Made by a program: the position numbers and the translations under genes. Below the pieces are notes generated by a model. The model saw only the letters and a list, made by a program, of their open reading frames with translations, was not told where the DNA came from and searched no databases. 64,000 nt of DNA from JAOUEA01 sp963810915. Lineage in GTDB: Bacteria; Actinomycetota; UBA4738; HRBIN12. This document shows positions 1 to 8,196 of this stretch, piece after piece (positions within the stretch are counted from its first letter, which is position 1; the number at the start of each line of letters is the position of its first letter). The DNA is taken from positions 62,001 to 126,000 of the forward strand of contig CAWEPH010000003.1 in assembly GCA_963810915.1 (NCBI GenBank). The letters run 5' to 3'.

Positions 1-174
1 CGAGGCAACCACTCCCAGGAGGCCGACGACCAACGGAGACACGCCGCCGCAGTCCGAACCGCCCGCGGCGTCGTTACAGCCGTGGGCGAGCCACGAGGGC
101 GACGTGACCAGGATGGCGATCGTCACGACGACAACCGCACCCGCTGCGACCACCCACCACTTCACGTCGCGCAT
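1..174 (-). CDS. N-terminal part of an unknown membrane or secreted protein (runs off the window)
   Basis: These are the first 58 codons of a protein whose remainder lies beyond the left edge. The ATG at 174 lies inside the 3' end of the preceding gene (13-nt overlap), so translation of the two is probably coupled. Residues about 5-25 form a hydrophobic segment after a basic start and should be a signal anchor or signal peptide. It is followed by a short Asn/Gly/Ser loop with two cysteines and the beginning of a second hydrophobic stretch near residue 47. I do not recognise a family. Confidence 0.6.
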   Translation of the reverse strand, partial: MRDVKWWVVAAGAVVVVTIAILVTSPSWLAHGCNDAAGGSDCGGVSPLVVGLLGVVAS

Positions 175-644
175 CGTATCGCCGACCGCCAAGTGGCTCG
201 CGATCGTGGTCCCTGGAACGTGTGGCCCCGCCTCTGGAGTTCATGCCTGAGGGTCGTCGCCGCCCGAGTACCGGGATGACTGAACGCGAACCTCGTTCGC
301 GTCAACGCTATCCAGTCGGGTTCGCTCACCGTCCCGGGTACGTCCTTCCTCGGTGTCCAATGAAGCCGCTCGATCCGAGGATGCTCGAAGGAGATCGCGT
401 AACGATGTCGGTCGAACTCCTCTGACACCGCACCGATGGCGTCGAGATCGAGTTGCGCCTCCATCGCCAGGTTCGATGCACCGGGGATCCATCGGACCCG
501 CTTCGTCGTGACCATCACGTAGGTCCATCCCGCGCCCGCGCCGGCGATGTTGCCCGTCGTCGTGATGTCCTCACACCGCCCGGTTGCCAGGACCTCCTCG
601 TCGGCATCCAGATGCCTCCGCACGAAGAAGTTGCACGTCTCCAA
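162..644 (-). CDS. Hypothetical protein, possibly PH-like
   Basis: A 160-residue soluble protein starting at a TTG. After an N-terminal helix-like segment it has a stretch (about 12-60) with the pattern ADEEVLATG followed by V-T-T-K-R and a Trp. That pattern resembles the short bacterial PH-like domains that begin by describing how a protein sits at the membrane, but the match is by eye and weak. It lies downstream of a membrane-protein gene and overlaps the next gene by 13 nt, so a three-gene leftward operon is likely. The true start may lie upstream, because the frame just before the TTG reads sensibly (Y-A-W-L-R-D-L) until a stop codon. Confidence 0.5.
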   Translation of the reverse strand: METCNFFVRRHLDADEEVLATGRCEDITTTGNIAGAGAGWTYVMVTTKRVRWIPGASNLAMEAQLDLDAIGAVSEEFDRHRYAISFEHPRIERLHWTPRKDVPGTVSEPDWIALTRTRFAFSHPGTRAATTLRHELQRRGHTFQGPRSRATWRSAIRCAT

Positions 645-735
645 GAGGTCCCGCAGCCACGCATAGGGTCAAGGTAGCCCTCCGCGAGGAACCCGGCGTC
701 GGACGGATCTACCGCCGTCAGGCAAAGCGAGGTTC

Positions 736-1194
736 CTATCTGGGTGTGAACAGGACCGCCACCGGCAAGAGGAACGCCGCGACGCCGGCTGCCACCGCCG
801 GGAGTCGGGAGCGTCCGGCGTGTCCGATCGAGGATGCCAACCGCACGGCGCCGATGGTCGCCAGCACACCCCCGATGAACAGCGGGAACCCGATGGACCA
901 CATCCCGATGATGCCGAGCGAGATCAGCCCGCCCGCGGCGGCCGCCATCAACACGAGCCGACGATGCGGGGACGACGACCAAGCGGCACCGGCGGCGCAG
1001 GCGCCCGCGGCCGCGATACACGACGAGATCAAGAGCACGCGAAGCCCCATGCCGTCGCCCTGGTTCTGGATCAGAAGGAGGTAGACGACGACCATGACGA
1101 ACGCGATACCGGCCGCGACGGCCGCGAGTATCGCGCCGGGACGCTTCGTTGACCCCGGCCGTACCGGCACGTCGGCGTGAACGTTCGAGCCCAT
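736..1194 (-). CDS. Small multi-pass membrane protein
   Basis: About 152 residues with four to five predicted membrane spans (roughly residues 20-40, 50-70, 78-97, 98-115 and 126-145) and short loops; no enzyme motif is visible. I chose the ATG at 1194 because a GAAGGG sequence lies 9 nt upstream; an in-frame ATG pair at 1239 would add 15 residues. It is the first gene of the leftward group that continues to the window edge. Its function is unknown. Confidence 0.55.
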   Translation of the reverse strand: MGSNVHADVPVRPGSTKRPGAILAAVAAGIAFVMVVVYLLLIQNQGDGMGLRVLLISSCIAAAGACAAGAAWSSSPHRRLVLMAAAAGGLISLGIIGMWSIGFPLFIGGVLATIGAVRLASSIGHAGRSRLPAVAAGVAAFLLPVAVLFTPR

Positions 1195-1433
1195 CGGTCT
1201 ACACCCTTCGATCGCCGAGTTAGTCGTCTGGCTCATCATCTACTCGGCGGTGCTCACGGTACTGCGACGTCACGACGGTGGCTAGCAAGCTCCGGCCTGG
1301 CGGTGGCCTTGTCAATGGGTCCTGCCGTACCTGTGCTACCGGGGCTGAGGAGAGAGGATCGGGCGGCCTCCACGGCTTATGCTTCGGCCGTGAGCGAATA
1401 CGTCCGGGACGAGCACAAACGGTCGTCGTTCAG

Positions 1434-1616
1434 GTGAAGAGGCAGGCCGAGGCCGATTGGCTGCGTGTCACGCTTGTCGCCAACGGGATCGACGGGTTCG
1501 TCTCACCGTCGTCATACATCCCGTCCGTGGATTGGGTGCCAGGACTGCAAGTGGCGGTGCGGTCAGAAGATGCCGAGGCCGCCCGCAGTCTGCTTCGCGG
1601 CCTCAAACTCATCTAA
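1434..1616 (+). CDS. DUF2007-type putative signal-transducing protein
   Basis: A 60-residue protein whose whole length matches the small DUF2007 fold: an N-terminal A-E-A-x-W-L-R helix, a strand ending in N-G-I-D-G-F-V, then G-L-Q-V-A-V-R-S-E-D-A-E-A-A and a final helix. Family members are usually 65-80 residues and are thought to bind small ligands or partners, but their role is not established. I chose the GTG at 1434 because the sequence before it in this frame is low-complexity and does not resemble the family. It stands alone between oppositely oriented genes. Confidence 0.55.
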   Translation: MKRQAEADWLRVTLVANGIDGFVSPSSYIPSVDWVPGLQVAVRSEDAEAARSLLRGLKLI

Positions 1617-1757
1617 GGTCGCCACCCCTCGCAGTAACACCTGTCCCGAAACCGGGACACGGCGTCAGCAGCCGGATCCTGCGAGAGCCCGGCTCGGTAA
1701 CGACAATCGCGATCCTTAGTGGCAGGTTCTCGGGTGTCCGTCGCGGACGCGACCGGT

Positions 1758-2027
1758 CTACTTCCGGACGTACATCACCATCGTCGACGGGATCATCCCG
1801 GCTCGCTCCGCCGCCGCGGCCAGTTCCGAGGAGAAGGAGCTCTGGGCTGCCCGAAAGGCCTCCATGTCAGGGACGTCCCATGTGCTGGCAACATGGTTGC
1901 TGCCATCCATAGCGACGTAGCTTGCCCCGTCCGACGCGACCGCCGACATCGCGGGGACCATCTCTTCCTTGAACTTCAACCACTCCTCGACATCGTTGAC
2001 CGCCGCGGTGACGATGATCTGGGGCAT
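1758..2027 (-). CDS. Small dimeric alpha/beta-barrel (ABM-like) protein
   Basis: An 89-residue protein beginning MPQIIVTAAV, preceded by a clear AGGAGA ribosome-binding site 9 nt upstream of the ATG. The pattern is strand-helix (V-E-E-W-L-K-F-K)-two strands-helix-strand, with a conserved-looking W-D-V-P-D-M-E-A-F segment. This is how stand-alone antibiotic-biosynthesis-monooxygenase-like and stress-responsive ferredoxin-like barrels look. I see no catalytic residue that would fix a substrate. No neighbouring gene suggests a pathway. Confidence 0.65.
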   Translation of the reverse strand: MPQIIVTAAVNDVEEWLKFKEEMVPAMSAVASDGASYVAMDGSNHVASTWDVPDMEAFRAAQSSFSSELAAAAERAGMIPSTMVMYVRK

Positions 2028-2278
2028 GACGAATCTCCTTCGGGTGCCGACCGGCTCAGGCGTCAAACAATACGACACCATGGAGATCGCGTGGGCGCTC
2101 GGTGAAGAGGCGTGGCACTTCCGGGGCGGCGTGAACGCGAATGGACAAGTGCCGAGTTCGATCTCGTTCGGTGAGGTCTACGGACGACCTCTTCTTCGGA
2201 GGCTTCCTCATCCTTGCGACCGGAGGATCTTCGCTTGTCCTGACCCTCTCTCCTGGGCGTTGCCTATTCCGCGCACTC

Positions 2279-3298
2279 CTACGGCGTCTGTGTAGAGGAA
2301 TCGACAACTCGGCTCCTCGTGAGGTAGGTCTCGATGGAGATCGGGTGGCCTGCGTATGCGAACGCGTAGATACTCTCGCCGACGCCGTTGTACACGTCCT
2401 CATTCGTTTCGAGGGCGATATCCCGCTCCTCCAGGATGTCGCCGCTCCTCTTGTCGAAGACGACCTCGAAGCGAACGCCGTCATGACTCGATGCGAGCGC
2501 GACACCGCGACGTCCGATCGAGTCGGGCGTTGGACCGATCAGTTCGACGCCCGAGAGTCCAGACATGTAGTTGTAGAGGGCCGATCGCAACTCGGGTCGC
2601 GCGTAAGAGTCACGGATCAGGTCCGTGGCAAGGGCGAAGCTCTCCCAATCACCACTCGGGCCGCTGACGATCTGCCGGTCATCGATGAGTTGACCCAGTG
2701 CGGCCGGGTCGGTCGGCAGCGTCGAGGTGTCGTGCCATGTCAGTTCGCCGGGCTTGTACAGGTCGGTCGCCGACTTTCCCCACGGCTCGATCTGCTCACC
2801 ACCCGATGCGAGATAGGACTGATAGGCGTTCTCGTCCGCTTGCGTCGCGAACGTGGGTTCCCGTCCTGTGGTCATCACGACCCGTCCGGAGCCGTCCAGC
2901 CCGAGCCAGCGTTGCTCGATCGCGGGAACCGAGTAGACGACCCGGTACTTCCCGTCTCCCGACACGTAGAGGCGCGAGTCGATCATCCGCGTCTCCGAGT
3001 AGACGTACTGACCGGACTGCGGAGCCGGCTCGGGAGAAGCATGCTGCGCGATCGTCGCGAAGCGGCGGAGGAGCGAAGCCGCAGCCGGGTCTGGACCCCC
3101 TGGTCTCCCCAACGACAGCAGCATGAGCACGAGCGTGATCACGACGACGGCTGCCGCGATCACCGATGCCCGCACGCCCCGTCTGTGGCTCGGACTGCGC
3201 GGCTCCTTGTTCGAGCCCTCCTTCGCGAGGAGGTCGTCCCTCGCCCGGTACGGGCGGACCGCCGTTCTGATGCGTTCTTCGATGTCGTTCATGTCCAC
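2279..3298 (-). CDS. CU044_5270-family membrane-anchored partner of the ECF sigma factor
   Basis: A 339-residue protein with a charged N-terminal cytoplasmic part (1-43), one membrane segment (about 45-65) and a large extracytoplasmic domain. The domain contains the L-P-T-D-P-x-A-L and P-E-L-R-S-A-L-Y-N-Y-M-S segments and the final G-R-R-G-V-A-L-A block that I associate with the actinobacterial CU044_5270 family. In that family the gene typically follows a SigE-type sigma gene. Its start overlaps the sigma factor gene by 10 nt. It may act as an anti-sigma or surface sensor, which is inference from position. Confidence 0.75.
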   Translation of the reverse strand: MDMNDIEERIRTAVRPYRARDDLLAKEGSNKEPRSPSHRRGVRASVIAAAVVVITLVLMLLSLGRPGGPDPAAASLLRRFATIAQHASPEPAPQSGQYVYSETRMIDSRLYVSGDGKYRVVYSVPAIEQRWLGLDGSGRVVMTTGREPTFATQADENAYQSYLASGGEQIEPWGKSATDLYKPGELTWHDTSTLPTDPAALGQLIDDRQIVSGPSGDWESFALATDLIRDSYARPELRSALYNYMSGLSGVELIGPTPDSIGRRGVALASSHDGVRFEVVFDKRSGDILEERDIALETNEDVYNGVGESIYAFAYAGHPISIETYLTRSRVVDSSTQTP

Positions 3299-3783
3299 GC
3301 CTCCTTCGGTGCGACCGCGGACAACTCCTGCTCCAGACGATTCAGCGCCCGGAAGAGGTGTGTCGTCACGGTGCCTTCGGCGATCCCGAGCAGATGCGCG
3401 GTCTGGCGGGTGTCCAACCCGAGAACCACCCGAAGCGCCACGACGTCACGCTGGCGCTCCGGGAGCGCGAGTAGGCGACGCACGAGCTCAGGATCGGTCG
3501 GGGGATCGTCCGAGACGGGCACGTCGGGAGGGCTTTGCGGCGACGTTCGGGCGCGCGCTCTTCCTTCGCTCCGCGCATAGTTCAACGCCGTCGTCACGAC
3601 CCACCCGGTCGGACAGGGGTGCTTGGCCACGTCACCCCAACGACTCAACGCCCTCGTGTAGGCCTCCGAGAGGGCATCTTCCGCGAGGCCTCGTTCTCGT
3701 GTCGCCACGATCAGAGCGCGGAGGAGATCGTCCCGCGTCTCGCGGAAGAAGTGCTCGAACTCTCGGTTTGGCTCTCGTCTCAT
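3289..3783 (-). CDS. RNA polymerase ECF sigma factor (SigE-like family)
   Basis: A 164-residue sigma-70 family factor that directs RNA polymerase to alternative promoters. Region 2 occupies about residues 8-75 (F-F-R-E-T-R-D-D-L-L-R-A-L, then A-E-D-A-L-S-E-A-Y-T-R-A-L-S-R-W). Region 4 with its helix-turn-helix lies at about 103-152 (L-P-E-R-Q-R-D-V-V-A-L-R, then L-G-I-A-E-G-T-V-T-T-H). The length is normal for an ECF factor. It is followed by an overlapping membrane-protein gene that may control it. A TATAC sequence lies about 17 nt before the start. Confidence 0.9.
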   Translation of the reverse strand: MRREPNREFEHFFRETRDDLLRALIVATRERGLAEDALSEAYTRALSRWGDVAKHPCPTGWVVTTALNYARSEGRARARTSPQSPPDVPVSDDPPTDPELVRRLLALPERQRDVVALRVVLGLDTRQTAHLLGIAEGTVTTHLFRALNRLEQELSAVAPKEAWT

Positions 3784-3993
3784 CCGTTACCCAGAGGTAT
3801 AACGTGGAAGCGTCGCCGAGTACTTACACGCACTGCACGTTTCTTCTGCTGGTCCCGTGGTCGGATGTCGTTTGCGGCGAAAAGCGCCCCCCACCTGGAG
3901 CCTGTCCCGGTTTCGCGGCCGTCTGACCCCCTCTCCCTTCTCCCTTCGCGCTGGGTCTTTGACGCGCACGGTGTGCCCTAGTTGGATGGGGCG

Positions 3994-4886
3994 ATGACCC
4001 GCATCCTCGCCGCCAGTGCCCCTCCGTGGAAGTGGACCACCGACGAGTGGCTCGGCTTCGGGCTGCGCATCGCCATCGCGCTCGTGATCGGCTTGCTCGT
4101 CACCGTGATCGCGCGTCGCTACGTGCGCCACGCCCGGCGCCAGGCCAAGGAGGCCGGCGACGAGCCGAGCGCGCGCAAGCTCCGCAGGCAGGTCACCGTG
4201 GCGAGCCTCGCCGCGACCACGGCGATCGTGATCGTCTGGTTCGTGGTGCTGTGCTCGATCCTCACCTGGATGGGCGTGAGCATCGGAGCCCTGATCGCGA
4301 GCGCGGGCATCGCGGGCGTCGCGCTCGGGCTTCGGCGCGCAGACCCTCGTCCGCGACACCATCAGCGGCATCTTCATCCTCCTGGAGGGCCAGTTCGACG
4401 TGGGCGACACCGTCGATCTCGCGACCGAGGGCGGGCCCGTCTCCGGCACGATCGAGGGGCTCACGTTGCGCATCACCTCCGTGCGGCAGTTCGACGGGAC
4501 GCTCAGCATCGTCCCCAACGGCTCGATCCAGATCACCAGCAACAAGACGCGCGGGTGGGGTCGCGCGATCGTGGACGTGCGCGTCGCCGTGGGCGAGGAC
4601 CCCGAGCGCGTCCGCACCGTGCTGGAGGACCTGTTCGACCGAACTGGTCCAGCAGGAGCCCTTCCTCAGCGGCCTGCGCGCGGACCCGCAGATCCTCGGG
4701 GTGACCAGACCACCGACGCCGCGCAGGTGATCCGCGTCGGTCGCCGAGACGCAGCCGAACCAGCGCTACGCGCTGGAGCGCCTCCTGCGGGAGCGGATCA
4801 ACACGCGCATCGCCGAGCAAGGGATCCGCGTGCCGCCGACCGGGACGATCCCGGCGCCGATGCGCCCGACCGACGAGGAGCCCTGA
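3994..4886 (+). CDS. Mechanosensitive channel of the MscS family (frame broken in four places)
   Basis: Read across frames, this is a small MscS channel of about 296 residues that releases solutes on hypo-osmotic shock. It has membrane segments at about 15-38 and 70-92, a Gly/Ala-rich pore helix (A-S-A-G-I-A-G-V-A-L-G-F-G-A-Q), the beta domain (E-G-Q-F-D-V-G-D-T-V-D-L) and a C-terminal alpha/beta domain ending R-P-T-D-E-E-P. The frame is lost near 4336 (extra G), 4645 (extra C), 4708 (missing base) and 4739 (extra G). The net change of +2 accounts exactly for the total length, so a sequence error is more likely than decay. Its stop codon lies in a duplicated 28-nt unit. Confidence 0.8.
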
Positions 4887-4937
4887 CCGCCTCGGCGCGC
4901 CTCGGATACCCTGACCGCCTCGGCGCGCCTCGGATAC
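4881..4937 (+). repeat. Two-copy tandem duplication, 28-nt period
   Basis: Positions 4881-4909 and 4909-4937 are identical 29-nt copies with a 28-nt period. The unit contains the last codon and TGA stop of the MscS gene and ends in GGATAC. The first copy therefore gives a TACCCT box and the second a TACGCT box before the next gene, so the duplication has doubled a promoter-like element. Confidence 0.9.
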
Positions 4938-4940
4938 GCT
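4907..4940 (+). promoter_or_regulatory. Two tandem -10-like boxes for the MoxR gene
   Basis: TACCCT (4907-4912) and TACGCT (4935-4940) both fit TAnnnT. The second ends 6 nt before the ATG at 4947, which would give a leaderless transcript. The first would give a leader of about 28 nt. Confidence 0.45.
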
Positions 4941-4946
4941 GTCACC

Positions 4947-5825
4947 ATGTCCGCGAACGGCTTCACCTCCGTCGACGAGCTGCAGACCGCGCTCGGGGAG
5001 CACGCCTACCTCGCCGACCGCGGGCTCTCCACCGCGATCTACCTCTCGCTCTCGCTCGGCAAGCCGCTGCTGCTGGAGGGCGAGGCGGGCGTCGGCAAGA
5101 CCGAGGTCGCGAAGGTGCTGTCCTCGCTCCTGGACCGCGAGCTGATCCGCCTGCAGTGCTACGAGGGGATCGACGCGTCGCAGGCGCTCTACGAGTGGAA
5201 CTACTCGCGGCAGCTGATCGCGGTGCGCGCGATGGACGCCGCCGACGCCGAGACGCACGTGGAGGACCTCTTCGGGCCGGAGTTCCTGGTGGAGCGGCCG
5301 CTGCTCGCCGCGCTCAAGGCAGGCGACCGCGCGGTGCTGCTGGTGGACGAGCTCGACCGCGCCGACGACGAGTTCGAGGCGTTCCTCCTGGAGATCCTCT
5401 CGGAGTTCGCGGTGACGATCCCCGAGGTGGGACGCGTGGCCGCCGAGACGCCGCCCGCCGTGATCGTGACCTCCAACCGCACGCGCGAGCTGCACGACGC
5501 GCTCAAGCGTCGCTGCCTCTACCACTGGATCGACCACCCGGCCCTGGAGCGCGAGATCCAGATCGTGCTGGCGCGCGCGCCGCAGGTGGGGGAGTCGCTC
5601 GCGCGCGACGTCGCCTCCGCGGTGGCGCGCCTGCGCGAGCTCGACCTCGCGAAGCTCCCCGGCGTGGCCGAGACGATCGACTGGGCGAACGCCCTCGCGT
5701 TCCTGGGCGCCGAGCGCCTCGACGTCCCCACCGCCACGGACACGCTCGGCACCGTCGTGAAGGACCACGAGGACCAGGAGCTCGTGGCCGCGCGCCTCGC
5801 CGACGTGGTCGGCGGAGATGCCTGA
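4947..5825 (+). CDS. MoxR-type AAA+ ATPase
   Basis: A 292-residue AAA+ protein of the MoxR group, ATP-driven chaperones that mature or activate partner enzymes together with a VWA protein. Walker A is G-E-A-G-V-G-K-T (45-52), Walker B L-L-V-D-E-L-D-R (about 131-138), sensor 1 is V-T-S-N-R-T-R-E-L (about 172-180), and R-C-L-Y-H-W-I follows as in CoxD-like proteins. The gene overlaps the VWA gene by 8 nt, so the two form one unit. No carbon-monoxide dehydrogenase or other obvious client is nearby, so the target is unknown. Confidence 0.92.
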   Translation: MSANGFTSVDELQTALGEHAYLADRGLSTAIYLSLSLGKPLLLEGEAGVGKTEVAKVLSSLLDRELIRLQCYEGIDASQALYEWNYSRQLIAVRAMDAADAETHVEDLFGPEFLVERPLLAALKAGDRAVLLVDELDRADDEFEAFLLEILSEFAVTIPEVGRVAAETPPAVIVTSNRTRELHDALKRRCLYHWIDHPALEREIQIVLARAPQVGESLARDVASAVARLRELDLAKLPGVAETIDWANALAFLGAERLDVPTATDTLGTVVKDHEDQELVAARLADVVGGDA

Positions 5826-7005
5826 GGCCACCGCCACCGCGGGCGGGCCGCTCCCACCGCTGATCGCGTTCGGCCGCGACCTCCGCCGCCGCGGGCTCCC
5901 GGTGGGCACCGGCCGGATCCTCACGTTCGTGCGCGCCGTGTCGGCCCTCGGCTTCGCGGACCGCGACGCCCTCTACTGGGCGGGGCGGGCCTCGATGATC
6001 GCGCGCAAGGACGACATCGCGGCGTACGACGAGGCCTTCGAGGACTGGTGGGAGACGATCGGCGCGAAGGAGGACCTGAGCATCGAGCTCACGATCCCGA
6101 CGGCGGGGCAGCAGCCCGAGCCGGACTGGGGCGAGCAGCCCGCCGACCTCGAGATCACCGTGGGCACCACCGCCGCGGAGTGGCACGGGATCGGCGAGGA
6201 CGAGGAGGTCGAGGAGTCCGACGAGGAGTCGGCGATCCGCATCGTGGCGAGCGGCACCGAGGTGCTGCGCAACAAGTCCTTCGGCGACCTCACCGAGGAC
6301 GAACGGGCCCGGGTGGCGGCGCTGATCCGGCGGCTCGCGGTCTCGGTGCCCGCCGAGCGCACGCGGCGCACGCGGCCCGCGTCCAAGGGCGCCTCGTTCG
6401 ACCTGCGGCGCACCCTCCGGCGCTCGCTCCGCACGCAGGGCGAGCCGTTCGACCGCGCCTGGCGCGCGCGCAAGTCGCGCACGCGCCCGCTCGTCCTGAT
6501 CCTCGACATCAGCGGCTCGATGGCCCCCTATTCGCGCGCGCTGATGCAGTTCGCGTACGCCGCGATGGCCGCAGGGCGGCGCGTGGAGACCTTCTGCTTC
6601 GGCACGCGGCTCACGCGCGTCACGCGGATCCTGCGCACGAAGGATCCCGACCGCGCGCTGCACGAGATCGGGTCGCAGGTCCAGGACTGGGAGGGCGGGA
6701 CGCGGATCGGCGAGTCGCTGAAGACGCTGCTCGACGGCTGGAGCCAACGCGCGGCCCTGCGCGGCGCCGTCGTGGTGCTCTGCTCCGACGGCCTCGAGCG
6801 CGGGGACCCCGAGGTGCTCAAGGCGCAGATGGCGCGGCTGCGCCGGCTCGCATACCGCGTGGTCTGGGTGAACCCGCTGAAGGGCTCGCCCCGGTACGAG
6901 CCGCTCGCGCGCGGCATGGCGGCCGCCCTGCCCAACGTGGACGTCTTCCTGTCGGGGCACAACCTCGAGAGCCTGGAGCACCTCGGACGGGTCCTCGGCG
7001 GCTGA
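5818..7005 (+). CDS. VWA-domain protein of the CoxE type
   Basis: A 395-residue partner of the upstream MoxR ATPase. The N-terminal half (about 1-200) is helical and acidic in the middle. The C-terminal half is a von Willebrand A domain with the metal-binding D-I-S-G-S-M at about 231-236, the G-G-T-R-I-G-E-S-L loop and the C-S-D-G-L-E-R-G-D strand. These residues form a complete MIDAS site. CoxE/CoxD-type pairs insert or activate metal cofactors in other enzymes. Here the operon holds only the pair. Confidence 0.9.
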   Translation: MPEATATAGGPLPPLIAFGRDLRRRGLPVGTGRILTFVRAVSALGFADRDALYWAGRASMIARKDDIAAYDEAFEDWWETIGAKEDLSIELTIPTAGQQPEPDWGEQPADLEITVGTTAAEWHGIGEDEEVEESDEESAIRIVASGTEVLRNKSFGDLTEDERARVAALIRRLAVSVPAERTRRTRPASKGASFDLRRTLRRSLRTQGEPFDRAWRARKSRTRPLVLILDISGSMAPYSRALMQFAYAAMAAGRRVETFCFGTRLTRVTRILRTKDPDRALHEIGSQVQDWEGGTRIGESLKTLLDGWSQRAALRGAVVVLCSDGLERGDPEVLKAQMARLRRLAYRVVWVNPLKGSPRYEPLARGMAAALPNVDVFLSGHNLESLEHLGRVLGG

Positions 7006-7018
7006 GGGAGCCCGAAGG

Positions 7019-7024
7019 TAGGCT
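7019..7024 (+). promoter_or_regulatory. -10 box (TAGGCT), leaderless
   Basis: TAGGCT ends 6 nt before the GTG at 7031, so the mRNA probably begins at the start codon. Confidence 0.4.
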
Positions 7025-7030
7025 GGTCCG

Positions 7031-7534
7031 GTGCGCGACGACGACGAGATCCTCGAGGACTACGAGCGCGAGCTCGCCGAGGAGCCGGAGCCTGCTCCGC
7101 GGCGCAAGCGCGGCTTCGCCGTGGTGGCCGGGACGCTCGCGCTGGCCTGCGTCTTCCTGCTCGTGGAGATCTTCGCGAACCGTTCGATCGCCGACGACAT
7201 CGGCACCGCGCAACACGACCTGCGCGTGGCCCAGGCCGGCGCCGAGCGCGTCGACGCGGAGAGCGGCACCTTCGACGGCGCGTCGGCCGACGGGCTGACC
7301 GGGGCGCGCTACGACGGTGGGGAGCTGCGGTACGTGGGGCCGGACACGGCGTCGTCGGGGCTCGGCAGCGTGAGCGTGTACGCGGACGGCGTGACGTGGG
7401 CCGCCGCCGTCCAGGTCCGCCCGGGCGCCTGCTTCTACCTGCGGCTCGACGCCGGACGCGAGGATCCCCGCTACGGCGTCGGGACCGTCTGCACGGCGCG
7501 CGAGGCGCTCGGCTCCCATGACACGCAGTGGTGA
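7031..7534 (+). CDS. Small membrane-anchored protein, pilin-like layout
   Basis: A 167-residue protein with an acidic cytoplasmic tail (1-23), a basic R-R-K-R-G-F junction, one membrane helix (about 29-47), and an extracytoplasmic domain with two cysteines at its C-terminal end (A-C-F-Y-L and T-V-C-T-A). The basic residues followed by G-F and a hydrophobic helix resemble the class III signal of pilin-like proteins. The cysteine-bearing end resembles that of the protein at 28613. The GTG start is supported by a TAGGCT box just upstream. Function unknown. Confidence 0.65.
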   Translation: MRDDDEILEDYERELAEEPEPAPRRKRGFAVVAGTLALACVFLLVEIFANRSIADDIGTAQHDLRVAQAGAERVDAESGTFDGASADGLTGARYDGGELRYVGPDTASSGLGSVSVYADGVTWAAAVQVRPGACFYLRLDAGREDPRYGVGTVCTAREALGSHDTQW

Positions 7535-7544
7535 GCCCGGCGCG

Positions 7545-8057
7545 CTAGGCGCCCGGCGGCGGAGGCGGCAGCGGCGGCGCCCCGCCCGAGCCAGCCTCGA
7601 CGGTGTCGGGCATGCTCGGCACCGACGGCTGCGGGACGGCGTTCGACCGGATCACGACGGTGTGTGCCGCCCGGTCGCCGACGCGCTGCTTGCGCTCGCC
7701 GCCGGCCCAGATCACGACGGCGCCCAGGAGGTAGGGCAGGACGTACGGGATCGCGTCGACGATCCGCAGGACGTTGCGCGCGACCGACCCGCCCCACCCC
7801 ATCTTCGTGCCGTCCTCCCGCACGACGCGGATCCCCGTGAGGAACTTGCCCACGGTCGCACCGAGCAGCCCTTCGAGGACGACGAAGTACACGAGCGTGA
7901 TGAGGTACGGCGTCACCGCGCGCCAGCCATCCCAGGACAGGCGGAGCCCTCCGCCGACCGGATGTTCGACCACCGCGAAGGGCAGGAACCAGATCAGGGA
8001 GAAGATCCAGTCGATGATCTGCGCGACCGCGCGGCGTGCGACGCCGACGTACGTCAA
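7545..8057 (-). CDS. RDD-family membrane protein
   Basis: About 170 residues with the RDD pattern: V-A-R-R-A-V-A-Q-I-I-D-W at the start of the first membrane helix (R and D both present), a second span, then G-A-T-V-G-K-F-L-T-G-I-R-V-V and R-N-V-L-R-I-V-D, and a Pro/Gly-rich tail. RDD proteins are proposed ion transporters or accessory membrane proteins. I chose the TTG at 8057 because GGAGG lies 8 nt upstream and the family normally begins about there. An ATG at 8120 would add 21 residues unlike the family and would overlap a TACCGT box. Confidence 0.8.
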   Translation of the reverse strand: MTYVGVARRAVAQIIDWIFSLIWFLPFAVVEHPVGGGLRLSWDGWRAVTPYLITLVYFVVLEGLLGATVGKFLTGIRVVREDGTKMGWGGSVARNVLRIVDAIPYVLPYLLGAVVIWAGGERKQRVGDRAAHTVVIRSNAVPQPSVPSMPDTVEAGSGGAPPLPPPPPGA

Positions 8058-8196
8058 CCTGGGGTCCTCCGTGTGGGGGTGGGCCGCTCGACGGTAGGCG
8101 CGGGCGCACGGCGAGGTCAAGCAGGCGCAGGAACGCTTGCACCGCAGGTATCACGGCGGTTTCAAGTTCGGCAGTCGCCCGACCGATGACTAGTCA

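Noticed and set aside
515..735. Extension of the 162-644 gene upstream by another frame break
   Set aside because: The upstream frame gives a plausible stretch (G-Y-L-D-P joined to Y-A-W-L-R-D), but the family is unknown, so I cannot tell a real N-terminus from chance.
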